This document shows, in pieces, positions 25,683-34,887 of a stretch of DNA of 45,018 nt. The notes under the pieces are model-generated. The model searched no databases. It was not told where the DNA came from and worked only from the letters and a program-made list of their open reading frames with translations. The translations under genes and the position numbers were made by a program. Origin of the DNA: Desulfomonilaceae bacterium (GTDB lineage Bacteria; Desulfobacterota; Desulfomonilia; Desulfomonilales; Desulfomonilaceae); NCBI GenBank assembly GCA_031082285.1, contig JAVHLK010000035.1, positions 1,432-46,449 on the forward strand, written 5' to 3'. Positions within the stretch are counted from its first letter, which is position 1. The number at the start of each line of letters is the position of its first letter.

Positions 25683-27206
25683 TCATGAAATCCGCTTCAA
25701 GAGGATGTCCTTCCGAAGCTTCCCCATCGCGTTTCTGGGCAATGCGTCCACGAAGACCGCGCGTTTGGGGCATTTGTAACCTGCCAGACGCTCCCTGCAA
25801 TACCTGATAAGATCGTCTGCAGAGACCTCCGCGGATTCCGTCAAGACGACCGCTGCAGTAACTCGCTCGCCGAAATCATGGTCGGGAATGCCCACCACGG
25901 CCGCCTCCCTCACGCCAGGGTGCCCCTCCAGCACGTTTTCGATTTCCTTGGGATATACGTTGTATCCGCCCGAAATGATAAGGTCGTTCGCCCGGCCGAC
26001 CAAATAGAGCCGATTTCCGTCCTCCCGATCCACGTACCCCATATCCCCGGTCCTGAACCAACCGTCTCGGAAGGAATCGGACGTCTTGTCGGGCATTCCC
26101 CAATAGCCTTTGAACACGTTTTCTCCACGAACCCATACTTCGCCCACTTCCAAAGGCGACGCGTCCGTTCCTTGCGCGGACACGATTCGGAGCTGTACTC
26201 CGGGAAGCGCATGTCCGACACTGCCTGCCTTTCTCCCCGCCGGATCGGTCGAATTGGACGCGATCATGCCGGTCTCGCTCGTTCCATAGCGTTCGAGGAT
26301 TCGATATCCCGTATGCTCCTCAAAACGATTGAACAGCGTTTCGGGCAAGGGCGCGGAACCGGATATGAACAGCCTCATGGAACGAAGGTCGGGTTTCGTA
26401 TCCTTGCCCTCCCAATGGGTTACCAGTCGCTGGTACATGGTCGGCACGCCCATAAGAACCGTGCATTTTCCCCTTTCAATGGTTTCCCACGTACGTGACG
26501 GATCGAATCTATCATGCATGATGACCGTTGCGCCGGCGTTGAGCGCTCCGTGAAGCGCGACAAACAAGCCGTGGACGTGGAAGAGGGGCAACACGTGAAG
26601 CAGTATGTCGTCGGATGACCATTCCCAGGTTTCGTGGAGGGCCTGCATGTTGGAGATGAGATTCCGGTGGGTAAGCATGGCGCCCTTGGATCTCCCAGTG
26701 GTCCCGGACGTGTAAATGATTGTTGCGACGTCGTCCCCGCCGGCGGGGTAGGTGCGTTCGAATCGAGTACCGGCGTGAATCGGTTCCCGGGGCATGGCGT
26801 GCGAACCCGCGGGGTCCGGATCGTCGGTGAGCAGGACGCGCACTCCCGGCAACGATCTCAGGACGTGTGCCGCTCGACGGAACCGTTCACGATCGGTGAA
26901 GAAGAAGCGACTGCGCGAGTCGGAGAGGAAATACTCGATCTCGTCGGGCTGGTAGTCGGGATTGAGCGGAAGGGTAACAGCCCCGACCGAGAGGATTGCC
27001 GACTCGAGAAACACAAATTCAATGGTTTTGGGGAGTTGAATCGCGATCCGGTCGGTCGTGCGTACCCCCACTGCATCGAGTACGGCCGCATACCGAGCGA
27101 TCTCACGGTCCAATTCGCCATACGTGTACGTGGTATTCTCTAACACGACGGCAGGTTTGTCCTTGTGCATCCTCGCACGATCCGCACGCAACCGGGCCGT
27201 ATTCAT
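25683..27206 (-). CDS. Acyl-CoA ligase (AMP-forming)
   Basis: A 507-residue ANL-family enzyme that activates a carboxylic acid as acyl-AMP and then acyl-CoA. The P-loop motif IIYTSGTTGRSKGA, ERYGTSETGM, the hinge DGWFRTGDMGY and LVGRANDLIISGGYNVYPKEIE, and the catalytic lysine motif PRNAMGKLRKDIL are all intact. The compact length resembles malonyl-CoA synthetase or medium/long-chain ligases; the substrate is uncertain. AGGA eight bases before the ATG at 27206 sets the start, although the frame is open to 27344. A promoter with an overlapping palindrome is upstream. Confidence 0.9.
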   Translation of the reverse strand: MNTARLRADRARMHKDKPAVVLENTTYTYGELDREIARYAAVLDAVGVRTTDRIAIQLPKTIEFVFLESAILSVGAVTLPLNPDYQPDEIEYFLSDSRSRFFFTDRERFRRAAHVLRSLPGVRVLLTDDPDPAGSHAMPREPIHAGTRFERTYPAGGDDVATIIYTSGTTGRSKGAMLTHRNLISNMQALHETWEWSSDDILLHVLPLFHVHGLFVALHGALNAGATVIMHDRFDPSRTWETIERGKCTVLMGVPTMYQRLVTHWEGKDTKPDLRSMRLFISGSAPLPETLFNRFEEHTGYRILERYGTSETGMIASNSTDPAGRKAGSVGHALPGVQLRIVSAQGTDASPLEVGEVWVRGENVFKGYWGMPDKTSDSFRDGWFRTGDMGYVDREDGNRLYLVGRANDLIISGGYNVYPKEIENVLEGHPGVREAAVVGIPDHDFGERVTAAVVLTESAEVSADDLIRYCRERLAGYKCPKRAVFVDALPRNAMGKLRKDILLKRIS

Positions 27207-27601
27207 CGGCGAATTCCTTTCGTCTACTCGTTCGACCACGATACCAATCGCCCCTCGTTTCGTCGAGTCGTTCTTTCGAGCGAACCCGCGTTTTCCCGCA
27301 CCGCGGCGACGTGCGCAGGAACCGACGACCATATTGAATTTCACGGCTGGTTCAAGTAACCTCTACTACTTGAGGCGAATTTTGCCGACATAATCACGTC
27401 TTGTCTTGCTCAAGACTCTTCGTTCGCGCACGGACGGAGAACGGGACGAGTGAATGTCGGATGACCGCTGAGGCGACGAATTAATCGTTGAGTTCCCGCC
27501 CCGTAAGAGCCACTGGGCATGACCGAGTTTCCGGCTCTTCCGGTGAAGGATCCCATGGGCCGCGCTATGATCGCACGGCGGTCCGTGGAGGATGGGCACG
27601 C
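27207..27601. other. Divergent intergenic region
   Basis: It separates the acyl-CoA ligase (minus) from the sensor kinase gene (plus). It contains the promoter/operator at 27328-27373; the region nearer the kinase gene shows only its ribosome site (GGAGG before 27602). No gene is supported. Confidence 0.5.
27328..27373 (-). promoter_or_regulatory. Acyl-CoA ligase promoter with overlapping palindrome
   Basis: Minus strand -35 TTGAAC (27350-27355), 16-bp spacer, -10 TATGGT (27328-27333). A perfect inverted repeat TCAAGTA-N8-TACTTGA (27352-27358 and 27367-27373) overlaps the -35, the position of a repressor site. A TetR- or GntR-type fatty-acid repressor would be a natural partner, but that is inference and no such gene is adjacent. 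Confidence 0.5.
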
Positions 27602-29530
27602 ATGCAAAAGACGCGGATTGTGGTGGTTGAGGACGACGTCCTGATCCGGAAGGCTCAGTGCGGACGTTTGAGAAAGCTGGGGTATGAGGTGGTCGGCAGC
27701 GCTTCCACGGGAGATGAAGCCGTTGCCGTGGCGAGAGCTCTGCACCCTGATCTCGTACTGATGGATATTGAACTCGGGGGATCCATGGACGGGATCCAGG
27801 CCGCCGCGGCGATCCGATCGCACCTCGACGTGCCCATCGTGTATGTGACCGCTTACGCGGATGAGGGTATCCTTGAGCGGGCCAAGCCGACGGATCCGTT
27901 CGGCTACGTCGTGAAGCCCTACGGTGAACGCGAGCTGCGCACCACCATCGAGATGGCCCTGTACAAGGATAAAGCTGAAAGACGGTTACGGGAGAGTGAG
28001 GCGCAGCTCAAGGATTTTCTGGATAATGCCAATGACCTCATCCAGATCGTTGATACCCGAGGGCGCATCGTGTACACGAACCAAGGGTGGCGAACAGCTC
28101 TGGGCTATTCGGAGGAAGAATCCCGCGGCCTTTCATTTTTCGATGTCGTTCACCCGGACGGCATGTCCCACACCCAAGAAATTTTCCAGCGAGTAATGGC
28201 CGGGGAGACGATTTCCAACGCGGAAATGATTTTCAAGACCAAACAAGGCACCGCCATCTCGGTGGAAGGGAACGTCAACTGTCGGTACGAGCACGGTCGG
28301 CCCGTGAGCGCCAGGGGAATCTTTCGCGATATCACCGAGAGGAAGATCTGGGAGGCCGAGATCATCAAAGCCAAAGATCAATGGGAACGCACCTTCGATG
28401 CAGTGCCGGATCTCGTTATGATCCTGGACGCCGGCCATCGGATCCTTAGGGTAAATCGTGCGACGATCGAGAGGTTGCGCGTGACCAAGGAGGATGCGCT
28501 GGGAAGGTACTGCCATGAAGTCTTCCACGGCACGGACGTTCCCCCCGACATCTGCCCCCATCGCCGACTGCTGACCGATGGCGTCGAGCACAATGCGGAA
28601 CTCTTTGAACCAAGACTGGGGTGTGCGTTTCACGTCAGCGTGTCGCCGTTCTACGATGCAGAGGGAAAACTGTGGGGCGCCGTGCACGTGGCAAGAGATA
28701 TTACCGAGCGCAAACGGCAGGAGGAACGCCAGAAGCAGCTTGTGGAGGAGATCAAACAGTTCGCATACATCGTTTCGCACGATCTTCGCGCGCCGTTGGC
28801 CAACGTAAGAGGCTTTACTCGTGAATTAACCGAGTCATTGGCCGCGATCGAGGCCTCGTTAAGAGAAGCCGCGGAATCCATGCCGGAGGAGACGTGTCTC
28901 GAAATCCTGCGGATCTTGGACGATGACGTCCCCGAAGCCATCCATTTCATAGATTCCTCCGTTTCTCGCATGAACCGACTCGTCGCGGGGATCCTGCAAT
29001 TGTCACGCATCGGATACAATGAACTCCACATGGAACGTTTGAATATGAACGATCTGGTCGTGGAAACCTTCAAGTCGTTCAGCCACGAGATGCAAACCCG
29101 GGGGATCGAGGTCGTTATCGGGGACCTACCGGAAGTGACCGCGGACTATGCTTCAATGGAACATATTCTTGGGAATTTGGTGAGCAACGCGATCAAGTAC
29201 CTCGATCCCGAGCGTGCCGGCAAGATCTCGGTCACGGGAACGCGGACGGGTGACGAGACGATCTACAGGATTGAGGACAACGGTACGGGCGTGGAGGAAT
29301 CCGATCAAGAGAGGATTTTCGACATCTTCAGACGAGCCGGGAGAACAGACGTGCCCGGCGAGGGAATGGGGCTGACGTACGTGAGAACTCTGGTGCGAAG
29401 GCATGGAGGACGCATCTGGTGCGAATCCGAGCCGGGCGTGGGTTCCGCCTTCAGTTTCACCGTACCCGATGTTGCCCCGGCGACAGGCTCGTGCGTCCTT
29501 GCCAAGACACTTGGCGCAGATGCAGGGTAG
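27602..29530 (+). CDS. Receiver-PAS-PAS-histidine kinase
   Basis: A 642-residue soluble hybrid with the receiver at the N-terminus. Order: receiver (about 1-118; phosphoacceptor in LVLMDIELGG, switch lysine in VVKPYGER), PAS 1 (about 135-255, NANDLIQIVDTRGRIVYTNQ), PAS 2 (about 262-385, with CPHRRLL cysteine), HisKA (IVSHDLRAPLANVRGF) with an acidic insert, and HATPase (NLVSNAIKYLDPERAG, EDNGTGVEESD, GEGMGLTYVRTLV). GGAGG nine bases before the ATG at 27602 sets the start. The dimer region resembles phytochrome-type kinases. No output regulator is adjacent. Confidence 0.9.
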   Translation: MQKTRIVVVEDDVLIRKAQCGRLRKLGYEVVGSASTGDEAVAVARALHPDLVLMDIELGGSMDGIQAAAAIRSHLDVPIVYVTAYADEGILERAKPTDPFGYVVKPYGERELRTTIEMALYKDKAERRLRESEAQLKDFLDNANDLIQIVDTRGRIVYTNQGWRTALGYSEEESRGLSFFDVVHPDGMSHTQEIFQRVMAGETISNAEMIFKTKQGTAISVEGNVNCRYEHGRPVSARGIFRDITERKIWEAEIIKAKDQWERTFDAVPDLVMILDAGHRILRVNRATIERLRVTKEDALGRYCHEVFHGTDVPPDICPHRRLLTDGVEHNAELFEPRLGCAFHVSVSPFYDAEGKLWGAVHVARDITERKRQEERQKQLVEEIKQFAYIVSHDLRAPLANVRGFTRELTESLAAIEASLREAAESMPEETCLEILRILDDDVPEAIHFIDSSVSRMNRLVAGILQLSRIGYNELHMERLNMNDLVVETFKSFSHEMQTRGIEVVIGDLPEVTADYASMEHILGNLVSNAIKYLDPERAGKISVTGTRTGDETIYRIEDNGTGVEESDQERIFDIFRRAGRTDVPGEGMGLTYVRTLVRRHGGRIWCESEPGVGSAFSFTVPDVAPATGSCVLAKTLGADAG

Positions 29531-29628
29531 TTCCGCCGCGCTGCCGTTCGCACGCGTGGAGGAAGAGTCCGACCGGCAATATGACGAGAATAGCCAAGGA
29601 AAGTACTTTACTGCCCTATGGCGTCACT

Positions 29629-29775
29629 ACGGTGTCGAATTCACGGCAATCATCCTTGCTTTGGGAGCGCCCCGCGCAGAACGCGGGGTATCTTCCCCGA
29701 ACGCGCCCGGCAGGGACGCCGGGACGCTACTGAGCGTTCACAAGAATGTGCGACCGTTTTCATGCCACAGAGCAC
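29629..29775. repeat. Composite intergenic repeat, copy C
   Basis: Two blocks are shared with 38598-38727: TACGGTGTCGAATTCACGGC at 29629-29648, and GGACGCCGGGACGCTAC at 29714-29730 within a longer match. Between them this copy has a CCCCGCG/CGCGGGG hairpin (about 29669-29688). The end (29762-29775) matches the fragment at 25482. It lies between the sensor kinase gene and cbiJ; open frames crossing it are repeat translations. Confidence 0.65.
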
Positions 29776-29793
29776 AAAGCAAGTCGTCACAGA

Positions 29794-30576
29794 CTATCGT
29801 GTCGCAACGCGGTCGTCCGGCACCAGAGTTGCCGGCATCGAGATGAGCTCGTCAAAGGTCGAGCAGGATGTCTCATCCGTTTCATCGGGCCGACCAACGA
29901 CCACCACGCGGCATTTCTCGAGCCTCGCGGCTTCGATCTTCTCGGGAACTCCGCCGGCAATGCCGCTGTCCTTGGTTACCAGGCATCCTATGCCGAAACG
30001 TCGAATTACCGACCGGTTATCCTGGGTGGAGAAAGGGCCTCGTCCCGTGAGGATGTGGGCCTTCGGGATGCCTGCGTGAAGGCACGCGTTCACCGAGTCG
30101 GGGTGCGCGAGGACTCGCACGATGAGGTCAATACCGGTTCGGCTTGCTTGTGCCGCGTACGGAGCGAGATTACGCGAACCCGTTGTGAGCAGTACCGGTC
30201 GACCGAACGCGAACGCTTGAGCCGCGGCATGCTCGTGATCCGAAGCAAACCGAATAAAATCCTCCGGTTCGACGGCAGGGGGACGAACAAAGCTTACGTA
30301 CGGCACGCCAAGCAGTTGACAGACCTTTCGTGCAGTCGAACGAACAGTGGAAGCGTACGGGTGGGATGCATCCACGACGACGCGAACTCCTCTCTCCGAG
30401 ATCAGCTGCGCCATGGCTTCTTCGTCGAGTTTCCCCGAACGATGCGCAACATTAGGGTGACACCCCACGTCGAGCGGGACGTCGGTCGCGGTGGAAACAA
30501 GAACCTTCCACCCCAGTTGAGCGAGCGCCGATGCCAACGGCCCGGTTTCACTTGTCCCGCCGATAAGCAAGATCAT
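29794..30576 (-). CDS. cbiJ: Precorrin-6A / cobalt-precorrin-6A reductase
   Basis: NAD(P)H-dependent reductase of the corrin macrocycle, 260 residues. The N-terminal MILLIGGTSETGPLASAL is the family nucleotide motif, with VVDASHPYAS near 68-78, LLTTGSRNLAPY and VTKDSGIAGGVPEKIEAA later, all typical of CobK/CbiJ. The ATG at 30576 follows cbiG by 119 bp and ends the operon. The upstream open frame has no family signal and was not used. Named cbiJ because cbiD and cbiG mark the anaerobic route. Confidence 0.92.
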   Translation of the reverse strand: MILLIGGTSETGPLASALAQLGWKVLVSTATDVPLDVGCHPNVAHRSGKLDEEAMAQLISERGVRVVVDASHPYASTVRSTARKVCQLLGVPYVSFVRPPAVEPEDFIRFASDHEHAAAQAFAFGRPVLLTTGSRNLAPYAAQASRTGIDLIVRVLAHPDSVNACLHAGIPKAHILTGRGPFSTQDNRSVIRRFGIGCLVTKDSGIAGGVPEKIEAARLEKCRVVVVGRPDETDETSCSTFDELISMPATLVPDDRVATR

Positions 30577-30695
30577 GCGTGAGATCCGCCTCTTTGGTCC
30601 TTCGCCACAGACAGGGATCCGCGCCGGACGGTCCACGGCACCCGCGTCCCCGGCGGAATTCGCTTTCTTGTGGCGATAGCGTGGAGCATGGGAAC

Positions 30696-31478
30696 TTACT
30701 CCGCCCACAAGACGTTTTCTTTCGCCACCGCGACGGTGACGCCGTCCCGTACCTTCCTCGGGACAATAAGCGTTGTCCTCCGCCCCGCGAGGAGCGCGGC
30801 CGGCTCGGCCACCGCGGGCAGGTCAACCTTGTCCTGCACAAACTCGGAACGGCGAAAATCCCGCGGCGAGTTGCAGATCTCATCGGACGACAGAAAACGA
30901 ATGGGAATGCCCAACTCTCGCGAGGCAATCAGCAACCCGTTTTCATTGGATTTGATGTCTGCTGAAGCGAGCAGCCTGACATCTCCGGCATCCAGACGTG
31001 CGTCGCCCAGTACGGCTCGCACTGCGGAGACGATGGCCGCGCAGTCCGTTCCCTTACGGCATCCGATTCCCACGATGAGGCTCTTCAGCGCCTCGGTGGT
31101 GGTTGATATCACCGGCTCCGCGGACAGGATATTGCTTACGGCCAGAGCAAGATCGTTTGCACCGCGTTCGTGGCCGCCGAGCAGACTCACTGCCCATCGT
31201 CCGCCCACGTCTACCGCCACTACCGCGGGATCCGTCAGTTTATGTCCCACCTGGGGCGCCACCGCGCGCACCGCCACGCCGGTGGGGGCAACGTAAACCA
31301 GGCCGGAATGCGTATGAAAGACACGTGACGTCAACTCGACGATCCGAGCGAATTTCCGTGCGCGACCATCCGTTACGACGCTCTCGTGGGCGTACATTTC
31401 CGCGGCGGGAAGGTTCTCGACCAACCGAGCGGCAACAACGGAACCCTGGTTCGAGAGTGTGATGACCGCGATCTTCAT
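30696..31478 (-). CDS. cbiG: Cobalt-precorrin-5A hydrolase
   Basis: Opens the delta-lactone ring of cobalt-precorrin-5A, releasing acetaldehyde; a marker of the anaerobic cobalamin route. It has 260 residues, shorter than the 351 of Salmonella. The central motif GLVYVAPTGVAVRAVAP and DVGGRWAVSLLGGHERGANDLA are diagnostic, and the CbiG C-terminal domain (VGIGCRKGTDCAAI, IASADIKSNENGLL-like) is present. The ATG overlaps the cbiF stop (ATGA). It is not fused to CbiH, and cbiH is absent nearby. Confidence 0.93.
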   Translation of the reverse strand: MKIAVITLSNQGSVVAARLVENLPAAEMYAHESVVTDGRARKFARIVELTSRVFHTHSGLVYVAPTGVAVRAVAPQVGHKLTDPAVVAVDVGGRWAVSLLGGHERGANDLALAVSNILSAEPVISTTTEALKSLIVGIGCRKGTDCAAIVSAVRAVLGDARLDAGDVRLLASADIKSNENGLLIASRELGIPIRFLSSDEICNSPRDFRRSEFVQDKVDLPAVAEPAALLAGRRTTLIVPRKVRDGVTVAVAKENVLWAE

Positions 31479-32233
31479 GGTCGCTTTCCCGCACGATATT
31501 CGTGACTGAAGGACGGATCGTAGAGCTTCGATGACGGAACGTCGAGGGACAGAGCCTCGCCCACAATGATCATGGCGGTCTTCTTGATCCCCGATGCAGC
31601 GGTCTTGTCCGCTATATCCGCAAGCGTTCCGCGAAAGATCCGTTGATCCGGCCACGATGCACGGTACACAACGGCCGCGGGGCAGGTCGAGCCGTAGTAT
31701 TGTGCCAGACGGAGGGCCACGTCCTTCATCTTGTGAATGGACAGGAATATGCAAAGGGTGGATCGGGTCCGTGCCAACGCTTCCAATTCCTGGAGTTCCG
31801 GCATGGGGGTCCGGCCGGAAGTCCTCGTGAGAATGATGGTCTGGGAGATCTCAGGAGCGGTCAACTCGGTTCGCAGGGCAGCGGCGGAGGCTTGAAACGA
31901 GCTGACTCCCGGGATGACTTCGTAGTCGATGGCCAGTCGCCGCAGTTCACGCATTTGCTCTCTGATTGCTCCGTAGATCGAAGGGTCGCCCGAGTGGAGC
32001 CTCACCACGTCAATATCCCGTTCCCTGGCGTTGCGGAAGATTTCGACGATCTGATCGAGGTCCAGTCCTGCAGAATCGTGTTTCTCCGCGTCCGCGGGGA
32101 GCAACGCCGTCACTCCGGGACTCACCAGGGACCCCGCGTAGATGCAGATGCGACAATTTTCCAGCAGCTTCAAGCCCTTCACCGTCATGAGATCCGGGTC
32201 TCCCGGCCCTGCTCCCACAAAATAGACCTTCAC
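31475..32233 (-). CDS. cbiF: Cobalt-precorrin-4 C11-methyltransferase
   Basis: SAM-dependent methylase of the tetrapyrrole methylase superfamily, 252 residues. MKVYFVGAGPGDPDLMTVKG at the N-terminus, LHSGDPSIYGAIREQM and VIPGVSSFQASAAAL mark the CobM/CbiF group, as does ELTAPEISQTIILTRTSGRTP. The GTG start at 32233 has GGAGG five bases upstream. It lies 39 bp after cbiL and overlaps cbiG. Confidence 0.94.
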   Translation of the reverse strand: MKVYFVGAGPGDPDLMTVKGLKLLENCRICIYAGSLVSPGVTALLPADAEKHDSAGLDLDQIVEIFRNARERDIDVVRLHSGDPSIYGAIREQMRELRRLAIDYEVIPGVSSFQASAAALRTELTAPEISQTIILTRTSGRTPMPELQELEALARTRSTLCIFLSIHKMKDVALRLAQYYGSTCPAAVVYRASWPDQRIFRGTLADIADKTAASGIKKTAMIIVGEALSLDVPSSKLYDPSFSHEYRAGKRP

Positions 32234-32272
32234 GGTGCCTCCATCCTTGGTTTGGTCTTCTCCGGCCGGACC

Positions 32273-33004
32273 CTATGCACGGTCTCGCCCGTGAACCAGT
32301 ATCACCGACAAGTTTCCCGTTTCGTCGCGGGTGTCGTCCCTGAGCTTCCTCAGGTCTTTCTCTACGATCTCATTCTCAAGTCCTGCATGAGAGACGAAGA
32401 CGGCTCTGTCGAGAACTCCTTCTCGATCCAGGAGATTGAGGACCGACTTGAGTCGTTTACCGATTTTCATGAGGATGATCGTGCCTCCGGCGGCGAGTGC
32501 GCGGGTGATGTTCGCAAGATCGTCCGTCCCGGGAACAATGGTTATTGTCTCCCGACCCGTTCCCATGGGAAATTCAGCCAGAGCCGCTACTGCGCTGAAA
32601 GCCGGTACGCCGGGGAGGGTGACCACGGACGCGTCGGGCAACCGCCGGCGCAACGCTCCGAGCATATGCACGTACGTAGAGTAGAGGAGCGTGTCTCCGA
32701 GCGTCACGTAACACGCGTCCAAACCGCGTTGGAGAATCTCTGCGATCGGGCGAACCTGCCGGTCCCATTCTCTCGACAGTTCCACGGGATCGGATGTCAT
32801 GGGAAAGACGATCTCCTCAACGACGGCCCGAGGATTCATGTGGGTTCGTGCGATGCTGAGCGCAAGGCAATCCGACGCCAGGCGTCCTCGGGGGACGAAT
32901 ACGTGCCGGCATTCCGCGAGCAGCCGCGCTCCCTTGACGGTTATGAGCTCCGGATCTCCCGGCCCCACGCCGATTCCATAAAGAGTTCCCAAACTGCGTT
33001 CCAT
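32273..33004 (-). CDS. cbiL: Cobalt-factor II / precorrin-2 C20-methyltransferase
   Basis: SAM-dependent methylase acting on cobalt-factor II, 243 residues. GTLYGIGVGPGDPELITVKG at the N-terminus, VTLGDTLLYSTYVHML (the GDxxxYST motif specific to CobI/CbiL) and LPGVPAFSAVAAL are present. It follows cbiE by 24 bp. Enzymes of this group share the fold with CbiF and CbiE in the same operon. Confidence 0.93.
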   Translation of the reverse strand: MERSLGTLYGIGVGPGDPELITVKGARLLAECRHVFVPRGRLASDCLALSIARTHMNPRAVVEEIVFPMTSDPVELSREWDRQVRPIAEILQRGLDACYVTLGDTLLYSTYVHMLGALRRRLPDASVVTLPGVPAFSAVAALAEFPMGTGRETITIVPGTDDLANITRALAAGGTIILMKIGKRLKSVLNLLDREGVLDRAVFVSHAGLENEIVEKDLRKLRDDTRDETGNLSVILVHGRDRA

Positions 33005-33028
33005 GGCCGCTGTCCGACTCCGGTCATT

Positions 33029-33667
33029 TCACTCAATGAGGCTCCTCTTAACGATCACCACCACGGTGTTCGGTCCCACATTGAGGGTTGAGAGCTCGTC
33101 GTGTCGCACCTCGCGGATGGTTTCATCGTCCAACGTGAGATTCTCCATGACGAAGATTCTTCGGTCGTCGGCAAAGTCCGCAAGGACATGATCCGCGATC
33201 CACTTGAGAGATGGCTTTCGGCCGGCCAGGATCGCGATCTTCTCGGCCGAACGCAAGGACGGGTGGGGTTCCGGGTCCTGCTTGTGAGTACTGACGATCT
33301 TCGCATCAGCCCAATCCAGCCCAATTTGGGCAAAAGCCGCTTGAACCGAACTGATTCCCGGGATAATCCTGCATCGATCCCTGCCGAAACGCTCGATGAC
33401 GAGCTTGGCAAGGCTGAACAGGCCCGGATCGCCGGTGACGAGGATTGTGACGGACGTTGCGCTCAAACGGTTCTCAATTTCTTCCAGGACCTCACTGATG
33501 CCGCCGCCGACAACCACGCGCTCCGCGCTGCTGTTCTGAAACAGATCGAGCAGCCTCTGCGCCCCGACAAGGACTTCCGCTCGGTCCACTGCATTTTCAG
33601 CGGCCCCAGTGACGTAATCCACTGATCCCGGCCCGCAGCCGACGATGGTAATGGTGCGATCGATCAC
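33029..33667 (-). CDS. cbiE: Cobalt-precorrin-7 C5-methyltransferase
   Basis: A 212-residue tetrapyrrole methylase. TITIVGCGPGSVDYVTGAA, LVTGDPGLFSLAKLV and IIPGISSVQAAFAQIGLDW identify CbiE. The GTG at 33667 overlaps the cbiD stop by four bases (GTGA); another GTG two codons earlier is possible. The protein ends without the CbiT (C15-methyltransferase/decarboxylase) domain often fused to CbiE, and no separate cbiT is in the window. Confidence 0.92.
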   Translation of the reverse strand: MIDRTITIVGCGPGSVDYVTGAAENAVDRAEVLVGAQRLLDLFQNSSAERVVVGGGISEVLEEIENRLSATSVTILVTGDPGLFSLAKLVIERFGRDRCRIIPGISSVQAAFAQIGLDWADAKIVSTHKQDPEPHPSLRSAEKIAILAGRKPSLKWIADHVLADFADDRRIFVMENLTLDDETIREVRHDELSTLNVGPNTVVVIVKRSLIE

Positions 33668-34722
33668 TTCCACGGAGAGACGTCCCCACTCGACCCGAGT
33701 AACGAGCCGGATAAAGTCACCAGGACCACGGTTACGGGAAAGCGTTTCTTGATGCGAAACGAAATCGCGTTGCGAATCTCCGCGGCAAGCTCGTCCGCCA
33801 CGCGTTCCCGTTCTTGTGACGGCAGACCGTGGAAGAGGCCTTCCACCGTTGTTGCGTGAGGAACGCTCCTGCCCAGGATCCGACATGCGAGTTCCGCGAC
33901 GTAGGGTACGGCACTGGGGGATCGAGTTGAGTGCGTGTCCCAGTGTCCGGCGGGGAGTTTTGCCGTCTTTCCGGGATGCCCCACCACAAGAAGCCCGTCG
34001 AAGTCTTCTCCCGTTGCCTGGTCCAGCATGAAGCCCCACTCGTTGCTCACTTCGATCAGTTGCTCCGGAGAGAATTGAAAAAGGTTCCCGGCAGCGCGCT
34101 CGCCGATTCTGCCGGGCACAAGAATCGGATATCGGACCCCACACGCAACCGCGACACTGAGCGCGCATCTCAATGAGTCGCGGAGAGCAGTTCCGCTGAA
34201 GGGTCGGACTATTCCCGACGTACCGAGTATGGAAAGGCCGCCCGTCACGCCCAATCTCGGATTGAACGTCTTCTCGGCAAGCTCCCTGCCTCCCGGAATC
34301 GAGACGGTTACGCTCACGTTTCCGTCGGTCACTTCACGAACGGCAGCGCTAATCATATTCCTCGGTACGGGGTTGACCGCAGGCTCTCCGGGAGGGAGGG
34401 CGAGCCCCGGCTTGGTGACCGTCCCGACCCCTTCACCCGCAAAGAACGTGACGCCCTCGGTCCGTGCCCATGTGACCGATGCGACGATGAGCGCACCGTC
34501 GGTCACGTCGGGATCGTCGCCGGCATCCTTCTTGACGGCCGCCTCGCCTCTAGTCCCGTCACCGCCGGCCCGGACGATCGGCAACTCGACCCGTGTTCCG
34601 TCAGGCAGTCCTACTTCCACCCGCTCCGGGACCTTCCTTCCAATGAGGATCATCGAAGCGGCCTTTGCTGCAGCCGCGGCGCAAGTGCCGGTCGTGAAAC
34701 CGGTTCTCTGTGAACTCATCAT
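33664..34722 (-). CDS. cbiD: Cobalt-precorrin-5B C1-methyltransferase
   Basis: Methylates C1 of the contracted ring; found only in the anaerobic pathway. RTGFTTGTCAAAAAKAA is the family N-terminus, GEGVGTVTKPGLALPPGEPAVNPVPR is characteristic, and STSGIVRP-like sequence (GTSGIVRPFSGTALRDSL) follows. The tandem ATG at 34722 is chosen from the family alignment (352 residues); a GTG at 34794 is an upstream alternative and ribosome signals are weak for both. It lies 165 bp after cbiC. Confidence 0.92.
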   Translation of the reverse strand: MMSSQRTGFTTGTCAAAAAKAASMILIGRKVPERVEVGLPDGTRVELPIVRAGGDGTRGEAAVKKDAGDDPDVTDGALIVASVTWARTEGVTFFAGEGVGTVTKPGLALPPGEPAVNPVPRNMISAAVREVTDGNVSVTVSIPGGRELAEKTFNPRLGVTGGLSILGTSGIVRPFSGTALRDSLRCALSVAVACGVRYPILVPGRIGERAAGNLFQFSPEQLIEVSNEWGFMLDQATGEDFDGLLVVGHPGKTAKLPAGHWDTHSTRSPSAVPYVAELACRILGRSVPHATTVEGLFHGLPSQERERVADELAAEIRNAISFRIKKRFPVTVVLVTLSGSLLGSSGDVSPWK

Positions 34723-34887
34723 GCACTCGTTCTGTGTCGCCCCGCGTGTGGCGGGGGTACACTCGGAAGGGACGACCTCCGGGTTCAGAGACACGGACAG
34801 ACGACCGGGGACTGTACAGAGTGTGCCGTGTCCGTCCCGAGGCCCATTTCGATTGCGCGGTAATTGCCCTTGGCGCCTCGTCGTTGC

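Noticed and set aside
29403-29846. 147-codon open frame after the sensor kinase
   Set aside because: It overlaps the kinase end and then translates the repeat at 29629-29775.
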